From: Clostridiales bacterium
GTDB taxonomy: Bacteria; Bacillota; Clostridia; UBA1381
DNA length: 45,912 nucleotides
Direction: 5' to 3'
Assembly (NCBI GenBank): GCA_029226065.1
Contig: JAQXXM010000002.1
Coordinates: 1-45,912, forward strand
Positions within the stretch are counted from its first letter, which is position 1; every line of letters begins with the position of its first letter. Of this stretch, positions 25,585 through 33,811 are shown piece by piece. Made by a program: the position numbers and the translations under genes. The notes beneath the pieces are model-generated. The model saw only the letters and a list, made by a program, of their open reading frames with translations, searched no databases and had not been told where the DNA came from.

Positions 25585-25635
25585 AAAAAAAGAACTTGAA
25601 AAATGAGCATAATCACCACCTCAAATTTCAAGTTC
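25585..25635 (-). terminator. Terminator after the AlkD-like gene
   Basis: On the minus strand GAACTTGAAATTTGAG ... CTCATTTTTCAAGTTC followed by seven T. It closes the radical SAM-HAD-AlkD transcript. Confidence 0.88.
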
Positions 25636-25640
25636 AATTT

Positions 25641-26318
25641 TTATTTTATTTTAAGACTTTTTAAATAAGCTTTATGATCGTCAGTTACTCTGTAGCTTTC
25701 ACACGCCTTTTGGATAGTTTTATTATGCACCCATTTTTCAAGACGATATTCTTCGATACATACTACAGCTGAACTGTACTGCTTTGCAAGTGCTGTTGCA
25801 AAATACCACGCAATCATCATATTCACGTAATACTCGTCACTTCTTATACTTGCTATTAAATATAAATATTCCTCAGAAAACTTATCATCAAGGAAATAAC
25901 GCATAAATACGTCAATTCCGAAACGTATAGTATAAATTCTATCAGAGTTTATCCATTCTGTAGCCATATCAACAAGCTTGTCAGTGTTTTTCTTAAACAC
26001 TTTCGGCACTAACTGATCGCACGTTGCCCAATTATCTATATACGGCAAAAACCGTTCAAGCTCCGATATTACATCGTCGTAGTCTTTTAATTCAGAAATA
26101 ATAAATGCATGGATTTGATTTTCCTCAAAATATTTATGAGGCAGTTCTGCTAAAAACTCTGATGCGTCACCATTTTTTATCATTTCCTTTGCGTAACTCC
26201 GTAATAACGGCGTTCTTACGCCTATTACTGTATCTTTTTCTATATTCGGTATCAGCTTTGCGTTGAAGTCTCTGTATTTTAAATCCTGTACCGAAAACAA
26301 ATATTCCGTAACTCTCAT
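25641..26318 (-). CDS. AlkD-type DNA alkylation repair protein
   Basis: 225 residues, all-helical HEAT-like. Family blocks: VIGVRTPLLRSYAKEMIKNG, PHKYFEENQIHAFIISELKD, FLPYIDNWATCDQL (conserved Trp and Asp), FGIDVFMRYFLDD and NMMIAWYFATALAKQY. AlkD-family glycosylases remove bulky or cationic alkylated bases without base flipping. The start overlaps the stop of the HAD gene by 4 nt (ATGA), giving translational coupling. Confidence 0.92.
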   Translation of the reverse strand: MRVTEYLFSVQDLKYRDFNAKLIPNIEKDTVIGVRTPLLRSYAKEMIKNGDASEFLAELPHKYFEENQIHAFIISELKDYDDVISELERFLPYIDNWATCDQLVPKVFKKNTDKLVDMATEWINSDRIYTIRFGIDVFMRYFLDDKFSEEYLYLIASIRSDEYYVNMMIAWYFATALAKQYSSAVVCIEEYRLEKWVHNKTIQKACESYRVTDDHKAYLKSLKIK

Positions 26319-26959
26319 ATAAAATCAAGAATTTCCATAGGAGTATCGGCAATCATTTTCGCACCATAGCCTTCAAGCTCGGAACGAAGCCTAAATCCCC
26401 AGCTTACGCTGATACAGTCCATACCTGAATTTTTTGCAGTTTCCAAATCAACATCAGTATCTCCGATATACACACACGTTTCTTTATCTGCACCAAGTTT
26501 ACGTATTGCCTTGTACACCATATCAGGCGCAGGTTTATTCTCTGTATCATCACTGTCGCCTACTGCTACGTATACAACGTCACTAAAAAACTCTTTGCGT
26601 AAATCCTGAACTGCAAAATCAATTTTATTTGAGACAATTGCCATCTTATAGCCTCTCTTTTTTGCCTCGTGCAAAAGCTCAATTACTCCGTCATACGGAC
26701 CTGTCTTATTTCTGCTGTTTTTCGCATAGTGTCCTTCAAAAAGCTTGTATGCCTTTTCATATTCATCATTTGATATTCCGTCGGGAACTGCACGTTCCAT
26801 TAATTTTCTTACACCGTTTCCGACAAAACGACGTATCTCGTCTATTGAACGCTCGGGGAAATCGCATTTTCGCAATGCGTAATTCACACTGTCTGTTAAA
26901 TCCTCAAGAGTATTAAGCAACGTTCCGTCTAAATCAAATATTAAAGTTTCGTATTTCAT
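26315..26959 (-). CDS. gph: HAD-superfamily phosphatase, phosphoglycolate phosphatase-like
   Basis: 214 residues. Motif I FDLDGTLLNT with nucleophile and acid Asp, cap domain after it, motif II IVSNK, Lys before NKPAPDMVYKAIRKLG, and motif IV CVYIGDTDVDLETAKNSGM. Matches Gph/PpaX enzymes; substrates range from 2-phosphoglycolate (from oxidative DNA-end damage) to pyrophosphate. Coupling to an AlkD-like gene makes a repair-related role plausible, but this is inference. AAAGGA lies 11 nt before the ATG. Confidence 0.9.
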   Translation of the reverse strand: MKYETLIFDLDGTLLNTLEDLTDSVNYALRKCDFPERSIDEIRRFVGNGVRKLMERAVPDGISNDEYEKAYKLFEGHYAKNSRNKTGPYDGVIELLHEAKKRGYKMAIVSNKIDFAVQDLRKEFFSDVVYVAVGDSDDTENKPAPDMVYKAIRKLGADKETCVYIGDTDVDLETAKNSGMDCISVSWGFRLRSELEGYGAKMIADTPMEILDFI

Positions 26960-26980
26960 TTTCTGTTAGTTCCTTTCTGT

Positions 26981-27913
26981 TCAGCATTTTATGCCTTGAT
27001 ACGTATTACGTTGTATCATCAGTTTATCAATGGAGTTAAGCACCTCAAATTTTTTCAGGCTCCACAATGGTGCTATAAGGCTGTCTCTGGCACCGTCACC
27101 TGTAAGACGTTGTATCACAACCTCTTTTGGTATAACCTCAAGCTGACTGACTATTATATCTACATATTCATCCTTCGTTAAAGGTTGTACATTGCCGTTT
27201 CTGTATTCATTTGCAAGAACAGTTCCCTCTAAAATGTGCAGTAAGTGAAGCTTTATGCAATGCGGATTAAGCTCCCCTACTCTGCGTGCCGATTGTATCA
27301 TCATATCCTTTGTTTCACCCGGCAGTCCGTCAATAAGATGTATACAGATATTAATACCACGTGATTTCAGCTTGTTGTAGCCCTCTAAAAATTCCTCGTA
27401 TGTGTGACAACGATTTATACGTTTGCCCGTCTCGTTATAGACCGACTGTAATCCAAGCTCTACTATAAGGTATGTCCTTCTATGAAGCTCCTCTAAATAT
27501 TCTACTACGTCATCATTAAGACAGTCTGCCCTCGTTGCTATGCTTATACCAACAACGTTTGGCTCACGAAGCACACATTCAAATCTGTCACGCAGAACAG
27601 ATGCGGGTGCATACGTATTTGTATGTGCCTGAAAATACGGCATATATTTGCCCTCATGCCACTTTTTATGCATACGCTGACGCACATTCTCAAATTGACG
27701 CATTATGCTGTCATTTGGGTCGCCCGCAAAATCACCGCTCCCTGTTTCGGAGCAGTATATACAGCCGCCATAGCCTTTCGTACCATCAATATTAGGACAC
27801 GTAAATCCTGCATTTAAAGCTATTTTCATTACTTTACAGCCGAATTTATGCCTTAGATGGTAGTTCCACGTGTGATAACGCTTGTTATCATCACTGTAAA
27901 TAAACTCGTTCAT
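26981..27913 (-). CDS. Radical SAM protein, TIGR01212/YhcC family
   Basis: 310 residues from ATG (MNEFIYSDDNKRYHTWNYHL) after GGTGA; the longer frame runs into an upstream terminator. Cluster motif CPNIDGTKGYGGCIYC has the unusual wide spacing of this family (Cx11-12CxxC). Further blocks: YFQAHTNTYAP, GISIATRADCL, LIVELGLQSVYNETGKRINR, CIHLIDGLPGETKDMM and CIKLHLLHILEGT. The chemistry is not known. Heads the transcript with the HAD and AlkD-like genes. Confidence 0.93.
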   Translation of the reverse strand: MNEFIYSDDNKRYHTWNYHLRHKFGCKVMKIALNAGFTCPNIDGTKGYGGCIYCSETGSGDFAGDPNDSIMRQFENVRQRMHKKWHEGKYMPYFQAHTNTYAPASVLRDRFECVLREPNVVGISIATRADCLNDDVVEYLEELHRRTYLIVELGLQSVYNETGKRINRCHTYEEFLEGYNKLKSRGINICIHLIDGLPGETKDMMIQSARRVGELNPHCIKLHLLHILEGTVLANEYRNGNVQPLTKDEYVDIIVSQLEVIPKEVVIQRLTGDGARDSLIAPLWSLKKFEVLNSIDKLMIQRNTYQGIKC

Positions 27914-27925
27914 TTCATCACCGCA

Positions 27926-27976
27926 AAAGGGGTTGAAAAAACAGCATCCAGTCTGCACTGTTTTTACAGCCCCTTT
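27926..27976 (-). terminator. Terminator-like long hairpin after ireB
   Basis: Arms 27926-27944 and 27958-27976 pair at 17 of 19 positions with a 13-nt loop; on the minus strand AAAGGGGCTGTAAAAACAG ... CCCCTTTT. Its base (GGGGCTGT) resembles the MITE termini. Confidence 0.7.
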
Positions 27977-27979
27977 ATA

Positions 27980-28231
27980 TTATAAGTTATTGATATATGA
28001 TTTTACAATCTCATCTAAGAGCTCATCTCGCTCAAGCTTCGCTATCAAGCTTCTTGCGCCGTTATAACTTGTTATGTATGTAGGATCGTCTGAAAGTATG
28101 TAACCCACTATCTGACTTATAGGATCATAGCCTTTAATCTTTAGTGCCTCATACACACGAGTCACTATCTCTTTAACCTCCTGAGATTTGTCAAAATCAA
28201 GCTTTATTTTCATTGTTTCGTTGAATTCCAT
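27980..28231 (-). CDS. ireB: IreB family regulatory phosphoprotein (UPF0297)
   Basis: 83 residues from ATG ([11 protein letters not shown]), 6 nt after AAGGAGG; eight further codons upstream are unlikely. Family signature [38 protein letters not shown] and [12 protein letters not shown]. Known in enterococci as a substrate of the IreK Ser/Thr kinase affecting cephalosporin tolerance. In many Firmicutes it precedes yrrK (ruvX); that partner is absent here. Confidence 0.95.
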   Translation of the reverse strand: MEFNETMKIKLDFDKSQEVKEIVTRVYEALKIKGYDPISQIVGYILSDDPTYITSYNGARSLIAKLERDELLDEIVKSYINNL

Positions 28232-28263
28232 GATAGCCCTCCTTGTATCCTGCAACTACATAT

Positions 28264-28292
28264 ATAATATTACAAAATTCGCAAAAAATCAA
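28264..28292 (-). promoter_or_regulatory. Promoter of ireB
   Basis: TTGATT, 17 nt, TATTAT on the minus strand, about 33 bp before the ATG. Confidence 0.6.
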
Positions 28293-28363
28293 GTCTTTTT
28301 GCAAAAAAAGTTGTTTTAACGCATATATAAACATATTCGATAGGTGCTGTGTATATGCAAATA

Positions 28364-29614
28364 CTATTTAAGTCCGCAAAAAAGCCCCTCAATACTGTTT
28401 ATCGGTCCTGCCGCCACAACGCTCATTGTTCTTTCGTCAAGTACCGTATTTATTATTTCTGTTATACTTTCTCTATTAACATCAGATATTGCATTTAAAA
28501 CGTACTCCCTGTCACGCAACGGCTTATCAAGCAATGCCGACCTGCCCATTGCCTGCATTCTTGTACTCATACTTTCTCCTGACAAAATATAATTGCCCTT
28601 AAGCTGGACCTTTGCACGCTCTATCTCATCATCAGAAATAGGATTGCTTTTAATATGTTTTATCTCATATTCTATAAGCTCTGCCACACGTTCGAGATTT
28701 TCAGGTGTAGTTGCCGCTAAAATATCAAATGTACCTGTATCAAGGTATGCACTGTGTCCTGCACCAATAGAGTATACTAAACCATACTTCTCACGAATGT
28801 TCTGAAAAAGACGTGACGACATCCCGCTACCGAATATGTTGTTAAATACAAGCAATGAATACACACGTTCATCATACGTGTCTATACTATTAAATCCGAC
28901 AACGAGCTGTATCTGTTCAAAATCCCGGTTTGCACATACGCTTTTGGGTTTATATACAGCCTTTTCACACATTACCTTGTTATCATTAATTTCCCTTGTG
29001 CCAAAATATTCTTCAAGCTCATCAAAAAAGCTGTCATAAATCTTGCCCACAGCGGATATTATTATACTTTTTGACGTGTAATGCTCCCTCATATACTTAC
29101 GCATTGAGTCAGGTGTTATATTTTCAAGAGTTTTTGGTGTACCCAAAACAGGTCTGCCCATAGGAGATTTACCCCATACCGCCTCTGAAAACACGTCATA
29201 AACTACGTCCTCAGGGCTGTCATCATACATTGCTATTTCCTCTAATACAACCCGTCGTTCAAGCTCTGTATCCTCCTCGGAAAGCTTTGGTGCAAACACC
29301 ATATCCGACAATAAATCCATTGCAACCTTTGTATGTTCGCATAACGTTTTAGAATAAAAGCAAGTATATTCACGTGTTGTAAATGCATTAAGGTGTCCGC
29401 CTACGGAATCCATCATCAAGGCAATATCCTTTGCAGTACGTGTCTTTGTACCTTTAAACACCATGTGTTCAATAAAATGTGACATACCGTTTTCGTCCGC
29501 CTTTTCGTGACGTGAACCGTTTGCAACGCATACGCCGAGTGATACGGATTCTGCATATTCAACATTTTCAGCATACACACGTATACCGTTTTGCAATTCT
29601 TTATATATGTACAT
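28364..29614 (-). CDS. M16 zinc metallopeptidase (mitochondrial processing peptidase-like)
   Basis: 416 residues from ATG (MYIYKELQNGIRVYAENVEY), 9 nt after GAGG. The inverted zinc motif HxxEH occurs in GMSHFIEHMVFKGT, with the third ligand Glu in ELERRVVLEEIAMYDD. The C-terminal half has the non-catalytic M16 domain with FGSGMSSRLFQNIREKYGLV. Single-repeat M16B peptidases degrade small peptides in the cytoplasm or process others. Stands alone behind its own promoter. Confidence 0.94.
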   Translation of the reverse strand: MYIYKELQNGIRVYAENVEYAESVSLGVCVANGSRHEKADENGMSHFIEHMVFKGTKTRTAKDIALMMDSVGGHLNAFTTREYTCFYSKTLCEHTKVAMDLLSDMVFAPKLSEEDTELERRVVLEEIAMYDDSPEDVVYDVFSEAVWGKSPMGRPVLGTPKTLENITPDSMRKYMREHYTSKSIIISAVGKIYDSFFDELEEYFGTREINDNKVMCEKAVYKPKSVCANRDFEQIQLVVGFNSIDTYDERVYSLLVFNNIFGSGMSSRLFQNIREKYGLVYSIGAGHSAYLDTGTFDILAATTPENLERVAELIEYEIKHIKSNPISDDEIERAKVQLKGNYILSGESMSTRMQAMGRSALLDKPLRDREYVLNAISDVNRESITEIINTVLDERTMSVVAAGPINSIEGLFCGLK

Positions 29615-29681
29615 CAATATATTCCTCGTATAGTTGTATATAATTATTAACCCATTGGTATTTGATATATTCTCTGTGTTA

Positions 29682-29710
29682 ATTATAGCATAAAAACGTA
29701 ATAAAATCAA
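29682..29710 (-). promoter_or_regulatory. Promoter of the M16 peptidase gene
   Basis: TTGATT, 17 nt, TATAAT on the minus strand, 68 bp before the ATG; this supports the chosen start over the longer frame, which would begin at 29710. Confidence 0.75.
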
Positions 29711-29733
29711 GCACCAAATAATTGCATTTTAAA

Positions 29734-30020
29734 GGGGAAGCTGTTGCATTTAGCGCAGATCGTTCAAAGGCTTAAAATGCCATAAAATCAATATTTGATA
29801 AAGACTTATTGAATAAATTTGATGTTGAAATCCGCATTGTTTGCGGATTTCATATATTTAATGCCTTTGAACTATTCGCGAAACTCACCCTCGGAGTACC
29901 CGCGTACGCCGTCGGGCAAGGTGAAATGCGTATAAATCCGCATTTCACTTCGTTTCGCAAATTCTGCATCTAAATCCATTCAGCCCCACAAGGGGGGGCT
30001 GTTACTAATGCAACAGCCCC
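29734..30020 (+). mobile_element. MITE-like inverted-repeat element, copy A
   Basis: 287 bp. Terminal inverted repeats: left AGCTGTTGCATTTAGC, right (reverse complement) GGGGCTGTTGCATTAG. The inside is dense in perfect hairpins: GAAATCCGC...GCGGATTTC and GTGAAATGCG...CGCATTTCAC, plus subterminal arms TTCAAAGGCTTAAA / TTTAATGCCTTTGAA. Copy B at 39879 has the same sequence in the opposite orientation. No transposase is present. A stop-free frame reads ...LTLGVPAYAVGQGEMRINPH in both copies but lacks a conserved start. I saw no clear target-site duplication. Confidence 0.85.
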
Positions 30021-30031
30021 GTATATTGCAC

Positions 30032-30970
30032 TTACTTAACCTCTATTAAATCGTGACCGTTAATATCATAGTCGGAAAGCTCTATCTTGCAGATATTGGG
30101 GTTTTCGTATGTTTTGTAATAGTAGGTGAGGTTATCAGCATCTATACACGATGAATAGATGCTGTAATGTGCACCTGTTTCTGCCATTACCGTACCTTTT
30201 ACCACTTCTACAGATGACAGTACGTGGAAGAACTGATTTACTGTTTCTTCTGTACTTTCGGGGGCTGTACAATTATGAAGATTGTACGCCGCACGCACAA
30301 AGCGTGATGGTGACGATAAATCACCCGGTAAGCCTATAGCTCCCATACCGTTTGAGAAACACTTTAAATCAATAGCGTCTGAAAACGTATTCTTAGGCTG
30401 ATATGGCGAAAGTGACATATAATTATTCAAGCCCTGATACTGCATCAAAAACGGCGGATTGTTTGTCAACACTTCTGTGGGATTGTCATAAATCATCAAT
30501 CCCTCCTTTAACGGCTCTGCAACGATAGACTTTTCTTTGTCGGAGATAATCCAATGCATTGGGGCAACAGGCATATTGTCGTTAAATGGTATGTTCACTA
30601 AGTTTGTATCCGATAAAAGCGACTTTGCCTCATCAACAGTTTTGCACTGTGACAGTACCCATAACGGCATTTCACACGGCGCTATATTGTATTTTTTATC
30701 CTGTTTTTCGCCGTATACTGCATTATAAGGAAAATTAAGACCTGCAATGCAAAGTCCGTTTTCATTTACCCCATCGAAATACATCGGGTAATTATCCTCT
30801 GTTATTCCCATACCCATTATTGCATAATGAGATATTATCTCCTTTTCACATTTCAATGTGATGTTATAATTTTTCGGTGTTATTACAATACCCTCTCCGT
30901 ATGAGCTTGTCCAGTCAAGCGTTCTGCCGAAACAATGTGTTTTTGATTTAAAATTTATAGCTGTACACAT
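30032..30970 (-). CDS. cbh: Choloylglycine hydrolase family protein (bile salt hydrolase / penicillin V acylase)
   Basis: 312 residues from ATG (MCTAINFKSKTHCFGRTLDW), 8 nt after AAGGAG; two upstream in-frame codons are unused. After Met removal, Cys2 is the N-terminal nucleophile. Other family positions are visible: Arg16 and Asp19 in FGRTLDW, Asn in VLTNNPPFLMQ and Arg in SSPSRFVRAA. The Ntn-hydrolase removes glycine or taurine from conjugated bile acids; close relatives hydrolyse penicillin V or acyl-homoserine lactones. No signal peptide, so cytoplasmic. The gene lies 78 bp after an MFS transporter on the same strand. Confidence 0.95.
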   Translation of the reverse strand: MCTAINFKSKTHCFGRTLDWTSSYGEGIVITPKNYNITLKCEKEIISHYAIMGMGITEDNYPMYFDGVNENGLCIAGLNFPYNAVYGEKQDKKYNIAPCEMPLWVLSQCKTVDEAKSLLSDTNLVNIPFNDNMPVAPMHWIISDKEKSIVAEPLKEGLMIYDNPTEVLTNNPPFLMQYQGLNNYMSLSPYQPKNTFSDAIDLKCFSNGMGAIGLPGDLSSPSRFVRAAYNLHNCTAPESTEETVNQFFHVLSSVEVVKGTVMAETGAHYSIYSSCIDADNLTYYYKTYENPNICKIELSDYDINGHDLIEVK

Positions 30971-31048
30971 ATTTATCACTCCTTCAGAATTAGTATTCGT
31001 CTCATTCTTTGATTTTATCTAAAAGAAAAATTCCTGTTCAGAAAAATC

Positions 31049-32236
31049 CTATCTTCCCTCAAATTTTTTATTCTCCTTAAGCAATCCCAATGCAACAATA
31101 AGCAGGATTGGGAATATAATCGAGCATAGTATTCCCAGCCGCAAATCGCCGCCCAATACACCTGTCATAAACCCTGCAAGTGCCGGTCCTGATGTACAGC
31201 CGATATCACCGCCCAAGGCACAGAGTGCAAACATTGTTGTACCACCCGAGACAACACTTTCAGATGCCATTGATAACGTACCTGGCCACAATATTCCCAC
31301 TGAAAATCCGCATAGTACACAGCCCATAAGACCTATTACACCTGAATTGCTAAGTCCTATCATAAGATAGCTTACAATACATAAACAGGTGCTTAAAGCT
31401 ATTGCACGCATAGGCGATATACGATTTGCACATTTTGAATATATAACTCTCGACAATCCCATAAATGCCGCAAAACCACCTACGCCAATAAGATCGCCTG
31501 TAGATTTTGAAAGATGGAAGCCTTGCTCAACAAAGGTTGATGCCCACTGACTTACCGCCAGTTCAGCCGCACCCGAACACAGCATAATTATGATTATAAG
31601 CCAGAATACCTTTTGTGAGAACAGCTGCTTATAATTAGGTTTATCCTCACCACTATCTGATATTTCATACATCTGTGCGGTCGATAATAAAATTATATTT
31701 CCTAACGGTACTATTGCCCATATACACGCCATAACTGCCCAGTTATGTATTCCGAACAGTTCAAAAAACACTGTTGAAACAATAACAACTCCTACTACCC
31801 CCCAACTGTAGAAGGAGTGCATAAGACTCATCAGAGCGGACTTGTTTTTTGTCGGACACGCCTCAAGCAATGGGCTTGTTAACACTTCAAGCAAGCCTCC
31901 GCCAACAGCGTAAATAATTGTTGCCATAATAAGAGCAGCAAACGGATTTATAATTTGTGGCAAAAAAGCCATCATTATCAATCCGCCACCAGCCATTGAG
32001 TGTGCCGCAATCAAGCATTTTCGGTAACCTATACGCTTTGCGTACTTAGATGCAACAAGATCAGTCGAAAACTGTGTTATAAAATTAAGACTTATTAGAA
32101 CAGTAATTTCTTCTAACGGAATACCGAATATATTTTGAAATGTGACAAATAACAATGGTGCAAAATTTACTACAATAGCTTGCGATATTGCACCTATAAA
32201 GCACGCTATAACAGTTTTTTTATATGGTTTAATCAT
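31049..32236 (-). CDS. Major facilitator superfamily transporter (FHS/fucose-permease-like)
   Basis: 395 residues with 12 likely membrane helices; N-terminus MIKPYKKTVIACFIGAISQA. The loop KYAKRIGYRKCL after helix 2 fits MFS motif A, and a central cytoplasmic loop (ISDSGEDKPNYKQLFSQK) separates the halves. Resembles proton-linked sugar or drug porters. The position before a bile-salt-hydrolase-type gene suggests it may move bile acids or products, but no substrate motif proves this. AAGGAG lies 8 nt before the ATG. Confidence 0.88.
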   Translation of the reverse strand: MIKPYKKTVIACFIGAISQAIVVNFAPLLFVTFQNIFGIPLEEITVLISLNFITQFSTDLVASKYAKRIGYRKCLIAAHSMAGGGLIMMAFLPQIINPFAALIMATIIYAVGGGLLEVLTSPLLEACPTKNKSALMSLMHSFYSWGVVGVVIVSTVFFELFGIHNWAVMACIWAIVPLGNIILLSTAQMYEISDSGEDKPNYKQLFSQKVFWLIIIIMLCSGAAELAVSQWASTFVEQGFHLSKSTGDLIGVGGFAAFMGLSRVIYSKCANRISPMRAIALSTCLCIVSYLMIGLSNSGVIGLMGCVLCGFSVGILWPGTLSMASESVVSGGTTMFALCALGGDIGCTSGPALAGFMTGVLGGDLRLGILCSIIFPILLIVALGLLKENKKFEGR

Positions 32237-32288
32237 GGATTTTACTCCTTGGAATACAACTTTATTTCAGTATAGATATATGCTAAAA

Positions 32289-32969
32289 TCAGTCTTTAGA
32301 TAATATATTATTTACTATTTGCCATATATCCTCGCTTATGCTTTTTATTTCTCTTACTTCACCGTCGGAGTCAACACACGATATAACGTTCCATTTTAGA
32401 GTTTCTGCTATATCTTTTGCGTTATTATAGCTCTTTTTAAGATATTCGCCGTCACGCTCGTGTATATCCTTAACACTTGAATTATCAATCTTGTTGGCAC
32501 GCTCTGCCATTAGTTTTTGTGCAGTTTCCGTCGGCATATCAAGGAAAATTGTAGCATCGGGGTACGGCAGACCGAAATGACCGTATTCAAGGTCGGTGAG
32601 CCAGTCTATAAACGCCTTTTTCTCATCACCGTCAAGCTTTGATGCCTGATGAATTATATTTGACGGAACATACCTGTCTGCAACGATTACAGTACCGTTT
32701 TCATAATCTTTTCCCCAATCTGTACGGTATGTAGCAAAACGGTCTGCGGCATAGAATGTTGATGCAGCATACGCATTAACATCTGTCGGATTTGTACCGA
32801 AATCGCCTGCAAGATACATTCTGACTAACGCTGATGAATTACTTTTATATGCAGGGAACGACACAAGTCTTGCCTTTATTCCACGTTGTGTAAGTGCATC
32901 GTATAATAATTCTGATTGTGTTTGCTTACCGCTTGAGTCTGTACCCTCTATTGCAATTAATATACCCAT
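32289..32969 (-). CDS. tmk: Thymidylate kinase
   Basis: 226 residues. P-loop EGTDSSGKQTQ (the clostridial variant of EGIDGSGKST), the DRF/Y motif in YAADRFATYRTDW, DRYVPSNIIHQASKL and LDMPTETAQKLMAERANK. Phosphorylates dTMP to dTDP. The Shine-Dalgarno AAAGGA is 16 nt before the ATG in the leader shared with spoIIAA and feoB. It lies 95 bp after tagA, with a perfect 8-bp inverted repeat (33029-33063) between them. Confidence 0.93.
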   Translation of the reverse strand: MGILIAIEGTDSSGKQTQSELLYDALTQRGIKARLVSFPAYKSNSSALVRMYLAGDFGTNPTDVNAYAASTFYAADRFATYRTDWGKDYENGTVIVADRYVPSNIIHQASKLDGDEKKAFIDWLTDLEYGHFGLPYPDATIFLDMPTETAQKLMAERANKIDNSSVKDIHERDGEYLKKSYNNAKDIAETLKWNVISCVDSDGEVREIKSISEDIWQIVNNILSKD

Positions 32970-32995
32970 AACTATGACTGTTAAATCCTTTCACA
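32967..32995 (-). promoter_or_regulatory. Shared 5' leader with distant Shine-Dalgarno (copy 2, tmk)
   Basis: The minus strand reads TGTGAAAGGATTTAACAGTC, ATAGTT, ATG. Same spacing as copies 1 (4760) and 3 (44316). Confidence 0.6.
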
Positions 32996-33028
32996 AAAAT
33001 AAAGTTACAAAAATGCTTGGAATGTACG

Positions 33029-33063
33029 TTTGCAGGAGAGAATTACCCATTTTATGCAAACGA
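33029..33063. repeat. Inverted repeat between tagA and tmk
   Basis: CGTTTGCA and TGCAAACG, perfect 8-bp arms separated by about 19 nt. No T-run, so a terminator is doubtful. Confidence 0.45.
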
Positions 33064-33064
33064 T

Positions 33065-33808
33065 TTAATCCTCTTGCTTATATTTTCTGCCCTTAAAAAG
33101 AACTGTAAAACCAAATTTTGGCAACGCAAGCATACGTCCTGCACGGCTTGGCTGTTTCATAAGCCTATAGAACCATTCAAGGCCATGCTTACAGTAAAAA
33201 TCAGGTGCTCTTAAGGCAGTACCGGCAAATACATCAAGACTTCCGCCCACACCCATTGCAACCTTTACATTGAGCTTATCCTTGTATTTATTTATCCACA
33301 GCTCCTGTTTTGGTGCACCTAAGCATACAAGCAACAGTTCTGCTCCCGATGAATTAATCTGAGAAACAATATCTTCTTCTTCCTCAGGCTTAAAATAACC
33401 GTTTCTTGTTCCTGCAATAACAATACCCGGGTAGCGTTCTTTTAGCTTTTCTTCTGCCGTCTCTGCAACACCAGGTTTACCGCCAAACAGGAATACACTA
33501 CGTGATGTACCCTTGATGCGTTCTAAAATCTCGCATAAAATGTCATAACCTGCCGCACGTTCCGTTATAGGTTTACCCAATATCTTTGACGCATACACGA
33601 CACCTATACCGTCTGCTGTCAAAAGCTCCGCATCGTTTAAAATATCTCTGAAATTATCGTCTTTATATGCGGCCATTATGATTTCGGAATTTGGTGTGTA
33701 CACCTTATGCAAGCCGTCATCATTAAAAAACTGCATTATTTTGTCAACGGCACGCGGAATATTTACCATATCCACCCACACACCAAGTATATTAACTTTA
33801 TCTTTCAT
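33065..33808 (-). CDS. tagA: WecG/TagA/CpsF family glycosyltransferase
   Basis: 247 residues. Family blocks: VYTPNSEIIMAAYKDDNFRD, LLTADGIGVVYASKILGK (Thr-Ala-Asp), VFLFGGKPGVAETAEEKL, LLLVCLGAPKQELWINKYKD and AMGVGGSLDVFAGTALRAPD. TagA adds N-acetylmannosamine to GlcNAc-PP-undecaprenol in wall teichoic acid linkage-unit synthesis; CpsF/WecG relatives act in other surface glycans. Membrane-associated at the cytoplasmic face. It lies 3 bp after the citrate synthase gene, in the long minus-strand run. Confidence 0.93.
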   Translation of the reverse strand: MKDKVNILGVWVDMVNIPRAVDKIMQFFNDDGLHKVYTPNSEIIMAAYKDDNFRDILNDAELLTADGIGVVYASKILGKPITERAAGYDILCEILERIKGTSRSVFLFGGKPGVAETAEEKLKERYPGIVIAGTRNGYFKPEEEEDIVSQINSSGAELLLVCLGAPKQELWINKYKDKLNVKVAMGVGGSLDVFAGTALRAPDFYCKHGLEWFYRLMKQPSRAGRMLALPKFGFTVLFKGRKYKQED

Positions 33809-33811
33809 AGC

